From the NCBI GenBank assembly GCA_036384495.1, contig DASVMD010000076.1:1-49460 (forward strand): a DNA stretch of 49,460 nucleotides, given 5' to 3'. Origin of the DNA: JAQGHB01 sp036384495 (GTDB lineage Bacteria; Patescibacteriota; Saccharimonadia; Saccharimonadales; UBA4665). Of the stretch, positions 7,914 through 16,865 are shown in pieces. The position numbers and the translations under genes are program-made. Under the pieces are notes generated by a model. It searched no databases. It had not been told where the DNA came from and was given only the letters and a program-made list of their open reading frames with translations. Positions within the stretch are counted from its first letter, which is position 1; each line of letters opens with the position of its first letter.

Positions 7914-8315
7914 ATGAGTAAAACGACAACCGACCCAATCGCAGACATGCTAACCCGCATTCGTAATGCCATCGCAGTACGAAAGAACGAGGTTAGCCTG
8001 CCGCACAGTAACATCAAAGAAAACGTTGCTCGCCTTCTAAAAGACAGCAACTTTATCGATGGTGTTTCTGTTGCAGACGCACCTGTTGGCAAAACCCTCG
8101 TTGTTAGAATCAACGACGAAAATGCCAACGCCCGCATTACCGAAATCGTACGCCTCAGCAAGCCGGGCCGACGCTACTACGTTAACTCCAAGGAAATCCC
8201 TGTAGTGAAGCGTGGTCGCGGTATCATCATCGTTTCAACCAGCAAAGGTTTGATGACTGGTGATAAGGCCAAAGCCGAGCACATTGGCGGCGAATTAATT
8301 TGTAAAGTTTATTAG
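7914..8315 (+). CDS. rpsH: 30S ribosomal protein uS8
   Basis: uS8 binds 16S rRNA helix 21 and in E. coli represses the spc operon. The 133-residue product has the N-terminal DPIADMLTRIRNA and the C-terminal GIIIVSTSKGLMTGDKAK.EHIGGELIC signature. Normal length. Confidence 0.98.
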   Translation: MSKTTTDPIADMLTRIRNAIAVRKNEVSLPHSNIKENVARLLKDSNFIDGVSVADAPVGKTLVVRINDENANARITEIVRLSKPGRRYYVNSKEIPVVKRGRGIIIVSTSKGLMTGDKAKAEHIGGELICKVY

Positions 8316-8335
8316 GAAGAGAAGGAAATAAGAGT

Positions 8336-8875
8336 ATGAGTCGAGTAGGAAAACTGCCGATCGCCATCCCGAGCGGTGTGACAATCACTGTCGACGACTC
8401 CGAAATTACCGTAGCCGGTAGCAAGGGAACCCTCAAACAGTTCACCATGCCAGGCATCACGGTAAAGCAGGAAGGCGACGAAATCATTGTTACCCGCGCG
8501 AATGACGAACCTAAAATCCGTGCCAAGCACGGTCTAATGCGCGCATTAGTTAACAATATGGTCGTTGGAGTCAGTCAGGGCTTTAGCAAGAAGCTGGAAA
8601 TCAACGGTGTTGGTTTCCGTGTTGCTCAGCAAGGCACCGACCTCAAGCTCAACCTCGGCTTCTCGCACGATGTTATTTACAAAGTGCCAGCCGGCGTTAC
8701 GACTACTATCGAACAAAACACCATCACTGTCAGCGGCATTAGTCGCCAGCAAGTTGGTCAGGTTGCCGCCGAAATCCGTGCACTCAAGAAGCCAGAACCC
8801 TACAAGGGCAAGGGCATCAAGTACGAAGGCGAGCGCATCCTCCGCAAGTCCGGTAAGAGTGGTAAGGATAAATAA
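8336..8875 (+). CDS. rplF: 50S ribosomal protein uL6
   Basis: uL6 lies near the factor-binding site. The 179-residue product begins MSRVGKLPIAIPSGV and has the C-terminal KPEPYKGKGIKYEGERILRK signature. Two alpha/beta repeats of normal length. GAAGGA precedes the start. Confidence 0.98.
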   Translation: MSRVGKLPIAIPSGVTITVDDSEITVAGSKGTLKQFTMPGITVKQEGDEIIVTRANDEPKIRAKHGLMRALVNNMVVGVSQGFSKKLEINGVGFRVAQQGTDLKLNLGFSHDVIYKVPAGVTTTIEQNTITVSGISRQQVGQVAAEIRALKKPEPYKGKGIKYEGERILRKSGKSGKDK

Positions 8876-8877
8876 TC

Positions 8878-9234
8878 ATGAATAAATTAGCACACAAATT
8901 ACACAATCGCGTTCATCGCAAAGCTCGTATCCGCTCCGTTGTGAGTGGTACTGCTGAGCGACCTCGTTTAAGCGTCCACATCAGCAACTTGCACGTCAGC
9001 GCACAGCTCATTAACGACGTGGACCACAAAACTATTGCCCACGTTTCCACGATTGGCAAAAAGACCGTTAAGGGTACTATGACCGAAAAAGCTGCTTGGG
9101 TCGGCACCGAAATCGCCGCTCAGGCCAAGACCGCTAAAGTAAAAGCAGTCGTATTTGATCGCAATGGCAAGCTCTACCACGGCCGAGTTGCCGCACTGGC
9201 AGATGCCGCACGTAACGCAGGACTGGAGTTCTAA
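8878..9234 (+). CDS. rplR: 50S ribosomal protein uL18
   Basis: uL18 binds 5S rRNA. The 118-residue product has an arginine-rich N-terminus (RVHRKARIRSVVSGTAERPRLSVHIS), IAHVSTIGK and the C-terminal FDRNGKLYHGRVAALADAARNAGLEF signature. Normal length. Confidence 0.97.
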   Translation: MNKLAHKLHNRVHRKARIRSVVSGTAERPRLSVHISNLHVSAQLINDVDHKTIAHVSTIGKKTVKGTMTEKAAWVGTEIAAQAKTAKVKAVVFDRNGKLYHGRVAALADAARNAGLEF

Positions 9235-9235
9235 T

Positions 9236-9826
9236 ATGGCAGATCAGAAACCTCAAGATCGACGCAATCGTCGCCCCGAAATCCAACCAGAAGAAAAGCA
9301 GTTCGACGAACGCACGCTGCACATTGACCGCGTTGCTCGCGTCGTAAAGGGTGGCCGCCGCTTCCGCTTCCGCGCACTCGTTGTCGTTGGCGACCGCAAG
9401 CACAAAGTTGGTATCGGTACCGCTAAAGGCGCCGATGTCACTGCCGCTGTCACCAAAGCCACCGAAGTCGCTAAGAAGAACTTCATCACCGTTTCTTTGT
9501 ACAAGGGCACACTGCCGCACGAAGTCGAAGAAAAAGTTGCCGGCGCACACATCTTGCTCAAGCCAGCTAGCGCTGGTACCGGTCTGATCGCCGGTGGCGT
9601 AGTCCGCACCATTTTGGAAGTTGCCGGTGTCAGCAACGCGCTCAGCAAGTCGCTTGGCTCTACCAACAAGACTAACACTGCTTACGCAACCATTAAGGCA
9701 CTCGACAGCCTCGTTCCTGCCAATAAATGGGTAACTGCGAGCGCTCGCAAACCAGCTAAAAAAGCTGCTTCCACCGAAGAAAAGAAAGCTGCGCCCAAAG
9801 CAGCCAAGAAAGCGGTAAAGGCCTAA
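9236..9826 (+). CDS. rpsE: 30S ribosomal protein uS5
   Basis: uS5 acts in decoding fidelity and as part of the mRNA entry helicase. The 196-residue product has a charged N-terminus, RVARVVKGGRRFRFRALVVVGD, and the AGTGLIAGGVVRTILEVAGV region. The start at 9236 (one base after the rplR stop) matches the family N-terminus. Ala/Lys-rich tail of about 30 residues. It is followed directly by rplO: rpmD (uL30), normally here, is missing, a known CPR trait. Confidence 0.97.
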   Translation: MADQKPQDRRNRRPEIQPEEKQFDERTLHIDRVARVVKGGRRFRFRALVVVGDRKHKVGIGTAKGADVTAAVTKATEVAKKNFITVSLYKGTLPHEVEEKVAGAHILLKPASAGTGLIAGGVVRTILEVAGVSNALSKSLGSTNKTNTAYATIKALDSLVPANKWVTASARKPAKKAASTEEKKAAPKAAKKAVKA

Positions 9827-9827
9827 T

Positions 9828-10310
9828 ATGAAATTTCACGAACTACAAGCAAGCAAACCTAAAGCCGGCAAGCGCGTCGGTCGCGGTATTGCAGCTGGCC
9901 AAGGTAAAACCGCTGGTCGCGGTACCAAGGGTCAAGGCGCTCGTACAGGTTCAAAAGCCAAGCCTGGCTTTACCGGCGGCTCCAACCCGTTGATGCAAAA
10001 GCTTCCAAAGCTGCCTGGCTTTAAGAGTCACCGCGTAGCACCAGAAAACGTTTACACCGGTCAGCTCGAGCAGTTCGGCGGCAAGACCGTTGACGCCACC
10101 GTCCTTGCGGAAGCGGGCCTGATCAGCAATCCTTACGTGCATGTTAAGCTGCTCGTAAAAGGCGAGCTGACCAAGAAGGTAACTGTTAAGCTTAGCGGTG
10201 CTAGCGAATCCGCTATCGCGGCCGTACAGGCAGCTGGTGGCACATTTGAAAAGACAGCTCGCTTGAGCCGTCCAAAGACCTCTACGAAGAAAAGCGCAAA
10301 ACAAGTCTAG
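9828..10310 (+). CDS. rplO: 50S ribosomal protein uL15
   Basis: uL15 is a late-assembly large-subunit protein. The 160-residue product has the Gly/Lys-rich N-terminus GKRVGRGIAAGQGKTAGRGTKGQGAR, and FTGGSNPLMQKLPKLPGF. Normal core with a short basic tail. Last gene before a terminator. Confidence 0.97.
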   Translation: MKFHELQASKPKAGKRVGRGIAAGQGKTAGRGTKGQGARTGSKAKPGFTGGSNPLMQKLPKLPGFKSHRVAPENVYTGQLEQFGGKTVDATVLAEAGLISNPYVHVKLLVKGELTKKVTVKLSGASESAIAAVQAAGGTFEKTARLSRPKTSTKKSAKQV

Positions 10311-10324
10311 CCCCTGGCGCACTC

Positions 10325-10356
10325 AAAAAAACCGGCATGATTATGTCGGTTTTTTT
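10325..10356 (+). terminator. intrinsic terminator after rplO
   Basis: AAAACCGGCAT and ATGTCGGTTTT form an 11-bp stem (one G-U pair) with a GATT loop, ending in a run of seven Ts. It closes the S10-spc transcript before secY. Confidence 0.85.
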
Positions 10357-10484
10357 GCGTTTGACTAGTCTTGACAAGCTACCCCTGTTAGGTGCAAGGA
10401 CTACAAGAGGTTACTTTTTAGTTTTATTCTGGTGTGAACTGTGGCATACTAGTAGATAACTATTTGAGGGTTAATTCTTAAAAC

Positions 10485-11972
10485 ATGAACTGGAAAATAA
10501 TTGGTAAATCGCTGACGCATCCTGATATGCGCAAACGCATTTTGGCGGTGCTTGGTATTTTGCTGGTTTTCCGTATCTTGGCGCACATCCCAGTACCGCT
10601 AGCTAACCCCGAAACACTGCACCAGGTACTGCAAAACCTGTTTAACTCCAGTAATACGCCGCAGCTGCTTAGCGTTGTGAACGTCCTAAGTGGCGGCGCG
10701 CTGGCTAACTTCTCGATCATGATTGCCGGTATGGGGCCGTACATTAACGCCTCCATTATTATGCAGCTGCTCACTAAGGCGGTGCCGCAGCTCGAGGCGC
10801 TTCATAAAGAAGGCGAGTTCGGCCAAAAGAAAATCAACCAATACACTCGTATCCTGACCTTTCCGCTGGCCATTATCCAATCTATTGGTTCAATCTACCT
10901 GATTCGCCAGGCAGCGCAGTCCATTGGCGGTATTGGCGACATTACTGCCAACGCCACGCTGGGGCAGTGGGTGCTGATGGTATCAGCGCTCACCGGTGGC
11001 TCCATGCTGCTCATGTGGCTGGGAGAACTAATTACCGAGCAGAGCATCGGTAACGGTATTTCCTTGATCATTACGGTGGGTATCGTTAGTCGTTTGCCGG
11101 CTAACATCGGTGAAATTATTAGCTCGGTAACCGAAAAGGGACACCACTGGGTAGTGTTCGGCCACAGCTTGCCGGTTAACCGCTCGGCGGTAATTTATAG
11201 TATAGGCATTTTGTTATCGGTGCTGGTGGTAACGTGGCTGGTGGTCATGCTCAACGAGGCCGCCCGAAATCTCACTGTGAACTATGCCAAGCGTGTCCAA
11301 GGCAACCGCACCTATGGCGGCATCACCACGCTGTTACCGGTAAAACTGATCACCGCTGGCGTGGTGCCGATCATCTTTGCCGTGGCATTTTTGAGTGTGC
11401 CGAGTTTTGTGGGTCAACTACTTGCTGGCGGACACAATGAAGGTCTGGCCAAATTGGGCACCAATCTTGTGACTTGGTTCCAAACACCTTCTGCCCAAAC
11501 ATTCGCAACCGAGGGTCTCAAAGCCTATATTTACCCAATTACGTATTTCTTACTGGTGTTCGTGTTTACGTTCTTCTATACCAGCATTACCTTTAACTCC
11601 AAAGAGATTGCCGAAAATCTGCATAAGCAGGGCGGCTTTATCGAGGGTGTTCGAGGTGGTGAGCAAACCGAAAAGTATCTTGCCAAAACCGTTAACCGCC
11701 TAACCTTGTTCGGCGCTTTAAGCTTAGGCTTACTCGCGCTGCTGCCAATCATCGCCCAGATATTTATTAGCAGCACGAGCATTACTATTGGTGGCACCAG
11801 TGTGCTGATCTTGGTATCGGTAGCCCTCCAAACGCTCCGTGCGGTAGAGTCTCGCGCACTGATGGTCACCTACGACCAGTATTCACAGCCCGATTTTTTC
11901 CACGATAGCGAGGATTCAGGGGCTAAAACCTCATCTCGTCGTCGGTTTTTACGTAAGCGCCGGAACTCCTAG
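10485..11972 (+). CDS. secY: protein translocase subunit SecY
   Basis: SecY is the channel of the Sec translocon. The 495-residue product has about ten hydrophobic segments and family signatures: VFRILAHIPVP, SIMIAGMGPYINASIIMQLL, QSIGNGISLIIT and the cytoplasmic loop VQGNRTYGG. It is about 60 residues longer than usual, with a basic C-terminus. The gene follows a terminator, so it has its own weak promoter region (CATACT at 10445). adk and map, often next to secY, are absent. Confidence 0.97.
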   Translation: MNWKIIGKSLTHPDMRKRILAVLGILLVFRILAHIPVPLANPETLHQVLQNLFNSSNTPQLLSVVNVLSGGALANFSIMIAGMGPYINASIIMQLLTKAVPQLEALHKEGEFGQKKINQYTRILTFPLAIIQSIGSIYLIRQAAQSIGGIGDITANATLGQWVLMVSALTGGSMLLMWLGELITEQSIGNGISLIITVGIVSRLPANIGEIISSVTEKGHHWVVFGHSLPVNRSAVIYSIGILLSVLVVTWLVVMLNEAARNLTVNYAKRVQGNRTYGGITTLLPVKLITAGVVPIIFAVAFLSVPSFVGQLLAGGHNEGLAKLGTNLVTWFQTPSAQTFATEGLKAYIYPITYFLLVFVFTFFYTSITFNSKEIAENLHKQGGFIEGVRGGEQTEKYLAKTVNRLTLFGALSLGLLALLPIIAQIFISSTSITIGGTSVLILVSVALQTLRAVESRALMVTYDQYSQPDFFHDSEDSGAKTSSRRRFLRKRRNS

Positions 11973-12024
11973 GATTTTGTTGTATGCATAAGCGCGATAT
12001 GATACGCTTACTAAAAGGCAGCAA

Positions 12025-13440
12025 ATGACTATGAAATACACCCGCCACGCTACCCGAACATCTTTGATAACGGCTTTTGCGATAACTGCAGTTTTACTAA
12101 CTGGCGGCATTATGATTGCTAAGATGTCGCTCCATGCTAGCGCTGCCACGCTACAGGCAACACCCTCTAACTTAAGCACTGTTTTTGGCTCGGCACAGTC
12201 GGGCGACACAATTGAGTTGGCCAGCGGAAGCTATAGCTTTAATGGCGGTACCAAATCAGGAAACGTCACCCTCAAACCTGCTAATGGGGCATCGGTGACA
12301 ATGTCGGCTACTTTTAGTTCTTCAAGCTTCATTACCCTAGACGGCATGACCATTTCAAGTTTAGGGATAGATGGTAGGACGCATGATATAAAAATCCTCA
12401 ACAACACCTTTACTGGCCAAGCCAACCTCAATATGACAGGCAATTCAAACGCCAATATCCTGGTTGATGGCAACTCATTCGATGGCATAACCGTCTGTGC
12501 TGATTGTGCTGAGGGGCGCCTAGAAATAGGGCAGTATCCTGCAGGTACTGCGCCGGTAGGCGTTGTCATTTCGCATAACCACTTTGGTGGCGGCGGACAA
12601 TCCGATGGCATACAGACGGGTGCATATGGCGTTGATATCGAATATAACACCTTCGACGGCATTATTCAGGCATCTAACTACACGCGGCACATCGATAATA
12701 TTCAAGGCTACGGGCAGTCGCACACCACAGTCAATGGCAATTACTTCAAGAATTTTGACAATGGTACGGTTATCATGATGCCGGATGGCGGTAACAGCGA
12801 AGTTTTTACAAACAACGTGATCGCTGGCGGCAAAAGCTCAACGCCATTTCAGTTAGGCCACATACAAGGTGCCACTATTAAAAATAATGTTATGCAAGGT
12901 TTTGAGCTAACTGCCTTTGTGAGCGGGAACGACAGTAGCCCCAACAAGAACATAACCATTCAAAATAACATCATGCTAAATGCAGATTTCAACACCAGCG
13001 GCTGCGTAAACTGTAACGTATCGTATAACTTATTCAATTCTTCTGCGTATGATAGCGGAAGCCCTGCCTACATAGGTACGCCGACCTTTGTGGGAGGTAG
13101 TTCGCCAACGACATATGCTGGCTACGCGCAGGCGGCAAACTCAATAGGACATGTAGGTAGTACATGGGGTAACCCGAGCACTGTTAATACTGTTCCCCAG
13201 ACCGCAGCCGAATCAGATGGCACACAAAAAGATTTCGGCCCTGACTTTTCAGGCACGGGCACTTCAACAGGTGGGGGTGGTGGAGGTACTGGTGCTACCT
13301 ATCACACAGCCCAGCTATCAGCGCTCTTGGCTCATTATGGAGCTACTTCTGGCATGACTGCTACTGACGGTGATCTTGATGGCAATGGAGCTGTTAACAT
13401 CTACGATCTTGGAATATTACTATCCAGCTATAGCCCTTAA
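12025..13440 (+). CDS. secreted right-handed beta-helix protein with dockerin-like C-terminus
   Basis: The 471-residue product has an N-terminal signal/anchor (about residues 10-40, hydrophobic, ending near ASA), then repeated PbH1-type rungs (NNTFTG, HNHFGGG, YNTFDG, NGNYFKN, NNVMQG, QNNIML) typical of a parallel beta-helix as in pectate-lyase-like proteins. A Gly/Thr linker leads to a C-terminal segment with LSALLAHYG and DGDLDGNGAVNIYDLGILLSSY, which matches half of a type I dockerin calcium repeat. Probably exported and cell-surface bound; substrate unknown. Its position between secY and infA is unusual and it is read alone, 52 nt after secY. Confidence 0.8.
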   Translation: MTMKYTRHATRTSLITAFAITAVLLTGGIMIAKMSLHASAATLQATPSNLSTVFGSAQSGDTIELASGSYSFNGGTKSGNVTLKPANGASVTMSATFSSSSFITLDGMTISSLGIDGRTHDIKILNNTFTGQANLNMTGNSNANILVDGNSFDGITVCADCAEGRLEIGQYPAGTAPVGVVISHNHFGGGGQSDGIQTGAYGVDIEYNTFDGIIQASNYTRHIDNIQGYGQSHTTVNGNYFKNFDNGTVIMMPDGGNSEVFTNNVIAGGKSSTPFQLGHIQGATIKNNVMQGFELTAFVSGNDSSPNKNITIQNNIMLNADFNTSGCVNCNVSYNLFNSSAYDSGSPAYIGTPTFVGGSSPTTYAGYAQAANSIGHVGSTWGNPSTVNTVPQTAAESDGTQKDFGPDFSGTGTSTGGGGGGTGATYHTAQLSALLAHYGATSGMTATDGDLDGNGAVNIYDLGILLSSYSP

Positions 13441-13447
13441 TCCCACA

Positions 13448-13476
13448 TTGACAGCTGCGCGTGCTGAGCATATAAT
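13448..13476 (+). promoter_or_regulatory. promoter P1 upstream of infA
   Basis: TTGACA (13448-13453) and TATAAT (13471-13476) are both perfect and 17 nt apart. This gives infA and the alpha operon a transcript independent of the beta-helix gene. Confidence 0.85.
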
Positions 13477-13518
13477 TTCGAATACGAATTAAACCACGCA
13501 TTTTCTCCGTAAAAACTC

Positions 13519-13548
13519 TTTACAAACTGTTGTGGTAGCTGCTATAAT
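13519..13548 (+). promoter_or_regulatory. promoter P2 upstream of infA
   Basis: TTTACA (13519-13524) and TATAAT (13543-13548) with an 18-nt spacer. The start would fall about 10-12 nt before the infA ATG, giving a very short leader without Shine-Dalgarno. Confidence 0.75.
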
Positions 13549-13566
13549 TGATCCTTAGATATATTT

Positions 13567-13788
13567 ATGGCATCCAACAAGGAAGTAATCGAGTTAACAG
13601 GTACAATTGTCGAGACCCTTCCAGGGACTCAATTTCGTGTCGAACTCGAAAACGGCCATAAAATTATCGCTCATGTTGCCGGTAAAATGAGGAAACATTT
13701 TATCCGAATCGTCCCCGGCGACAGCGTTACCGTAGAGTTGACACCTTACGATCTTACGAAGGGTCGGATTACGTACCGCAAATCATAA
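13567..13788 (+). CDS. infA: translation initiation factor IF-1
   Basis: IF-1 occupies the A site during initiation. The 73-residue OB-fold product shows the family pattern VIELTGTIVETLPGTQFRVELENGHKI, HVAGKMRKHFIRIVPGD and the end KGRITYRKS. Normal length. No Shine-Dalgarno is visible before the ATG. Confidence 0.97.
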   Translation: MASNKEVIELTGTIVETLPGTQFRVELENGHKIIAHVAGKMRKHFIRIVPGDSVTVELTPYDLTKGRITYRKS

Positions 13789-13830
13789 TAATATAAGCAG
13801 TGAGTTACCTCCTGAAAGGAGATGATCCGC

Positions 13831-13947
13831 ATGAAAGTGCGTGCTAGCGTCAAAAAAATCAGTCCAGACGACAAAATCGTTCGCCGAAAAGGCCGTCTGT
13901 ACGTTATCAATAAGTTTAAACCTAAGCATAAGCAAAGGCAGGGTTAA
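13831..13947 (+). CDS. rpmJ: 50S ribosomal protein bL36, zinc-free form
   Basis: bL36 is the smallest large-subunit protein. This 38-residue frame starts MKVRASVKKISPDDKIVRRK and ends KPKHKQRQG. The usual CxxC....C....H zinc ligands are replaced (SPDD, INK), so this is the C-minus form. AAGGAGATG ribosome site at 13817 precedes the start; rpsM follows after 2 nt. Confidence 0.93.
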   Translation: MKVRASVKKISPDDKIVRRKGRLYVINKFKPKHKQRQG

Positions 13948-13949
13948 GC

Positions 13950-14336
13950 ATGGCTCGAATATCTGGTGTTACTATTCCTGCCGAAAAGCAAGTCTGGGTT
14001 GCTCTGACCTACGTATACGGTATTGGTCCAAAGAGCTCCGAAGACATTTTGGCTAAAGCGGGTGTTGAGCGAACTGCTCGCGTTAAAGATTTAACCGACG
14101 CAGAGATTTCTCGCATCCAGGACATTATTAACGATAAGTACCTTGTCGAGGGCGAGCTGCAGCGTATGGTTGCCGGCAACATCAAGCGCCTGAAGGATAT
14201 TAAGGCGTACCGTGGCTTGCGACACAACGCTAGCCTGCCATCACGTGGCCAGCGCACCAAGACCAACGCCCGCACCCGACGTGGCAAAAAGACCACCGTT
14301 GGCGGTACTGCTAAGAAGGTAGCATCTAAGACTTAA
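13950..14336 (+). CDS. rpsM: 30S ribosomal protein uS13
   Basis: uS13 contacts the P-site tRNA and the large subunit. The 128-residue product starts MARISGVTIPAEKQVWVALTYVYGIG and has the LKDIKAYRGLRHNASLPSRGQRTKTNARTR-type C-terminal signature. Normal length. Confidence 0.98.
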   Translation: MARISGVTIPAEKQVWVALTYVYGIGPKSSEDILAKAGVERTARVKDLTDAEISRIQDIINDKYLVEGELQRMVAGNIKRLKDIKAYRGLRHNASLPSRGQRTKTNARTRRGKKTTVGGTAKKVASKT

Positions 14337-14341
14337 CGATT

Positions 14342-14758
14342 ATGGCAGAAACTACTCCAACTACAGCAGCGACAACGAGCGCTCCAAAGCGCAAGAAATC
14401 AAAGCGAAGCGTTCCAAGCGGCCAAGTGCACGTTCAGGCAACGTTTAACAACACCATCATTACCTTCACTGACGGTAGCGGCAACGTGCTAACCAGCTCT
14501 AGCGCTGGCGCATGCGGCTTCCGCGGTTCTAAGAAGGGTACGGCATACGCAGCACAAGTTGCAGCAGAACGCGCCGCACAGGCTGCCAAGCAGCAATATG
14601 GCTTCAGTAAAGCAGATGTTTTCATTAAAGGTATCGGCCTTGGCCGTGATGCCGCCATCCGCGTCATGGCTGGCATGGACATCCAAGTTGAAAGCATTAA
14701 AGATGTTACCGGTGTTCCACATGGTGGTGTGCGACCTAAGAAAGCGCGAAGGATCTAA
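14342..14758 (+). CDS. rpsK: 30S ribosomal protein uS11
   Basis: uS11 lies on the platform near the Shine-Dalgarno helix. The 138-residue product has VHVQATFNNTIITFTD, GACGFRGSKKGTAYAAQVAAE, and the end GVRPKKARRI. Thr/Ser-rich N-terminus. Normal length. Confidence 0.98.
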   Translation: MAETTPTTAATTSAPKRKKSKRSVPSGQVHVQATFNNTIITFTDGSGNVLTSSSAGACGFRGSKKGTAYAAQVAAERAAQAAKQQYGFSKADVFIKGIGLGRDAAIRVMAGMDIQVESIKDVTGVPHGGVRPKKARRI

Positions 14759-14761
14759 ACT

Positions 14762-15385
14762 ATGGCACGTGATCGTCAATCTATCGTAAAAATGTCCCGC
14801 CGCGAAGGCTATGCTTTGCACCCCAAAGCGCACAAAGCACTCGTAAAGCGCACGACTATGCCTGGCAAAAGCCCTCAAGCCCGAATGGGTCGCGGCGGCA
14901 AAGCGAGCCAGTATTCTCTGCAACTTCGTGAAAAGCAAAAAGTTAAGCGCCTCTACGGCTTGCTGGAAAAGCAATTCAGTAACCTCATGAAGGAAGCTAA
15001 CCGTAAGCAAGGCCAATCCGGTCAAGTGTTGCTGCAGTTCCTGGAACAGCGTGCCGATAACGCCGTATACCGCGCCGGATTTGCACCAAGTCGCCGCGCC
15101 GCCCGTCAGCTGGTAACGCATGGCCACTTCCTACTCAACGATACTCGCGTTGATATCCCGTCCATTCGCTTAAAGCCTGGCGATACGCTAACCGTTCGCC
15201 CTCACAGTCTTAAGACCGAATATTTCAAGAACCTCGATGACGTTAGTCCCGCCCCTGGAGAAACTCCAGCTTGGCTTAAGGTCGATCGTAAGAAGGTTTC
15301 ATTGTCCGTAACTGGCCTGCCTGTTCGTGATGATGCTGAACAAGATATTAATGAACAGTTAATCGTAGAATACTATTCACGCTAA
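14762..15385 (+). CDS. rpsD: 30S ribosomal protein uS4, zinc-free form
   Basis: uS4 is an assembly initiator. The 207-residue product has an N-terminal region without the zinc cysteines of the C-plus type (SRREGYALHPKAHKALVK), followed by REKQKVKRLYGLLEKQF and the S4 RNA-binding domain (RADNAVYRAGFAPSRRAARQLVTHGHF, VDIPSIRLKPGD). Normal length. Confidence 0.97.
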   Translation: MARDRQSIVKMSRREGYALHPKAHKALVKRTTMPGKSPQARMGRGGKASQYSLQLREKQKVKRLYGLLEKQFSNLMKEANRKQGQSGQVLLQFLEQRADNAVYRAGFAPSRRAARQLVTHGHFLLNDTRVDIPSIRLKPGDTLTVRPHSLKTEYFKNLDDVSPAPGETPAWLKVDRKKVSLSVTGLPVRDDAEQDINEQLIVEYYSR

Positions 15386-15401
15386 TAAGGAGCCCAAACG
15401 C

Positions 15402-16358
15402 ATGCCCAATACTATTCACACTCCAGGTCTCGTCAAAGTTGACGACCATAGCGCCACCAGCGCAACCTTTGTAATCGAGCCGCTTCACAGCGGCTATGGT
15501 ATGACGCTCGGCAACAGCCTTCGACGTGTTCTACTGTCCAGCATCTCAGGTGCTGCGGTTACTACGTTTAAGATCGAAGGTGTAACCCACGAGTTTACCG
15601 CCGTTAAGGGCGTAAAAGAAGATGTCGTTGAGATCATGCTCAACCTCAAGGGTATTCGCTTCCGCGTATACGGCGGCGAACAGCAGACCCTGCGCATCGT
15701 TAAAGAGGGCAAGGGTCCTGTTACTGCCAAAGACATCCAAACCAACGCTGACGTCGAAGTTGTAAACCCTGATCACGTTATCGCCACTATCGATGACGCA
15801 AAAGGCAAGCTGGTTGTCGACCTCAATGTAGAAGTTGGTCGCGGTTACCGCACCATCGAAGAGGCAACCGCCAAAAAGTCGAACGACATGATCGCCGTTG
15901 ATGCCATCTTCAGCCCCGTACTTCGCGTACGCTATAAGGTTGAAAACACTCGTGTCGGCCAGGCAACCGATCTTGATAAGCTGCTTTTGACTGTCGATAC
16001 CGATGGCTCAATCACCCCCCAGGACGCCTTTGAAGAGGCTGCAGCGCTCTTAGTTAACCAATACACTGCACTTGCTGGTAAGACCCGTGTTGCAGTCGTA
16101 GAGGCTCCAGTTGCCGATGCAAGTGCAGACGACTCAGAATTTGGTAGCGATATGCTCGGCGACGAGCCAAACGCGCTCAACACCTCTATCGAAGACCTCA
16201 ATCTATCTGCTCGCACCACGAACGCGCTCATCAACAATGACATCCACACCATTCGCGACCTGTTTGCCCTGAATGACGCCGAACTGCGTGACCTCAAAGG
16301 CTTTGGCAGCAAAGCCCTCGACGAAGTCAAAGAAAAACTAGCGGAGCTGGAGCTTTAG
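15402..16358 (+). CDS. rpoA: RNA polymerase subunit alpha
   Basis: RpoA nucleates RNA polymerase assembly. The N-terminal domain shows IEPLHSGYGMTLGNSLRRVLLSSISGAA; the C-terminal domain with two helix-hairpin-helix motifs is present (about residues 255-315: LNLSARTTNALINNDIHTIRDLF, LKGFGSKALDEVKEKL). 318 residues, normal. AAGGAG lies 11 nt before the start. Confidence 0.98.
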   Translation: MPNTIHTPGLVKVDDHSATSATFVIEPLHSGYGMTLGNSLRRVLLSSISGAAVTTFKIEGVTHEFTAVKGVKEDVVEIMLNLKGIRFRVYGGEQQTLRIVKEGKGPVTAKDIQTNADVEVVNPDHVIATIDDAKGKLVVDLNVEVGRGYRTIEEATAKKSNDMIAVDAIFSPVLRVRYKVENTRVGQATDLDKLLLTVDTDGSITPQDAFEEAAALLVNQYTALAGKTRVAVVEAPVADASADDSEFGSDMLGDEPNALNTSIEDLNLSARTTNALINNDIHTIRDLFALNDAELRDLKGFGSKALDEVKEKLAELEL

Positions 16359-16865
16359 ATGCATCGTCACGGATATAAAGGCAGTAAGTTCCACCGTGAA
16401 CGCGATCAGCGAAACGCTCTTATCAAGGGCTTGGCTGACTCGTTGGTCAAGTACGAGTCCATCGAGACCACCTTACCAAAGGCAAAAGCGGTAGTTCCTT
16501 ACGTTGAAAAACTGATTACTAAAGCTAAGAAGGGCGACCTTCACAATCGCCGCCAGGTTATCCAGGCCTTGCAGACGTTGGAAAGCGCCCACAAGCTGGT
16601 CGATGAGATTGCTCCTAAGCTCAAAGGCCGCGATTCCGGTCACCTTCGCATCGAAAAGACTGTCAGCCGTCGTGGCGATAACGCACAACTCGCGCGTGTC
16701 AGCTTTGTCGACGATCTTTCGAGTGCGCCAGTGGCTAAAGCGGCAGCTGCTACAATTTCACCGACTCCCAAGACGGTCGCTGGTGAAACAGTAGCAGCTC
16801 CCGCTAAGCCTAAGGTTGTACGAAAGCCGGCTGCAAAGAAGCCAAGCGCCAAGGAGAAGAAATAA
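16359..16865 (+). CDS. rplQ: 50S ribosomal protein bL17 with extended tail
   Basis: bL17 lies near the tunnel exit. Residues 1-115 carry the family core (MHRHGYKGSKFHRERDQRNALIKGLADSLVKYE, TTLPKAKAVVPYVEKLITKAKKG). A Pro/Ala/Lys-rich tail of about 50 residues follows. It starts directly at the base after the rpoA stop. Confidence 0.96.
   Translation: MHRHGYKGSKFHRERDQRNALIKGLADSLVKYESIETTLPKAKAVVPYVEKLITKAKKGDLHNRRQVIQALQTLESAHKLVDEIAPKLKGRDSGHLRIEKTVSRRGDNAQLARVSFVDDLSSAPVAKAAAATISPTPKTVAGETVAAPAKPKVVRKPAAKKPSAKEKK

Noticed and set aside
9827..9827. A hidden rpmD (uL30) between rpsE and rplO
   Set aside because: Only one base separates the two genes; uL30 is absent here, as is known for CPR bacteria.
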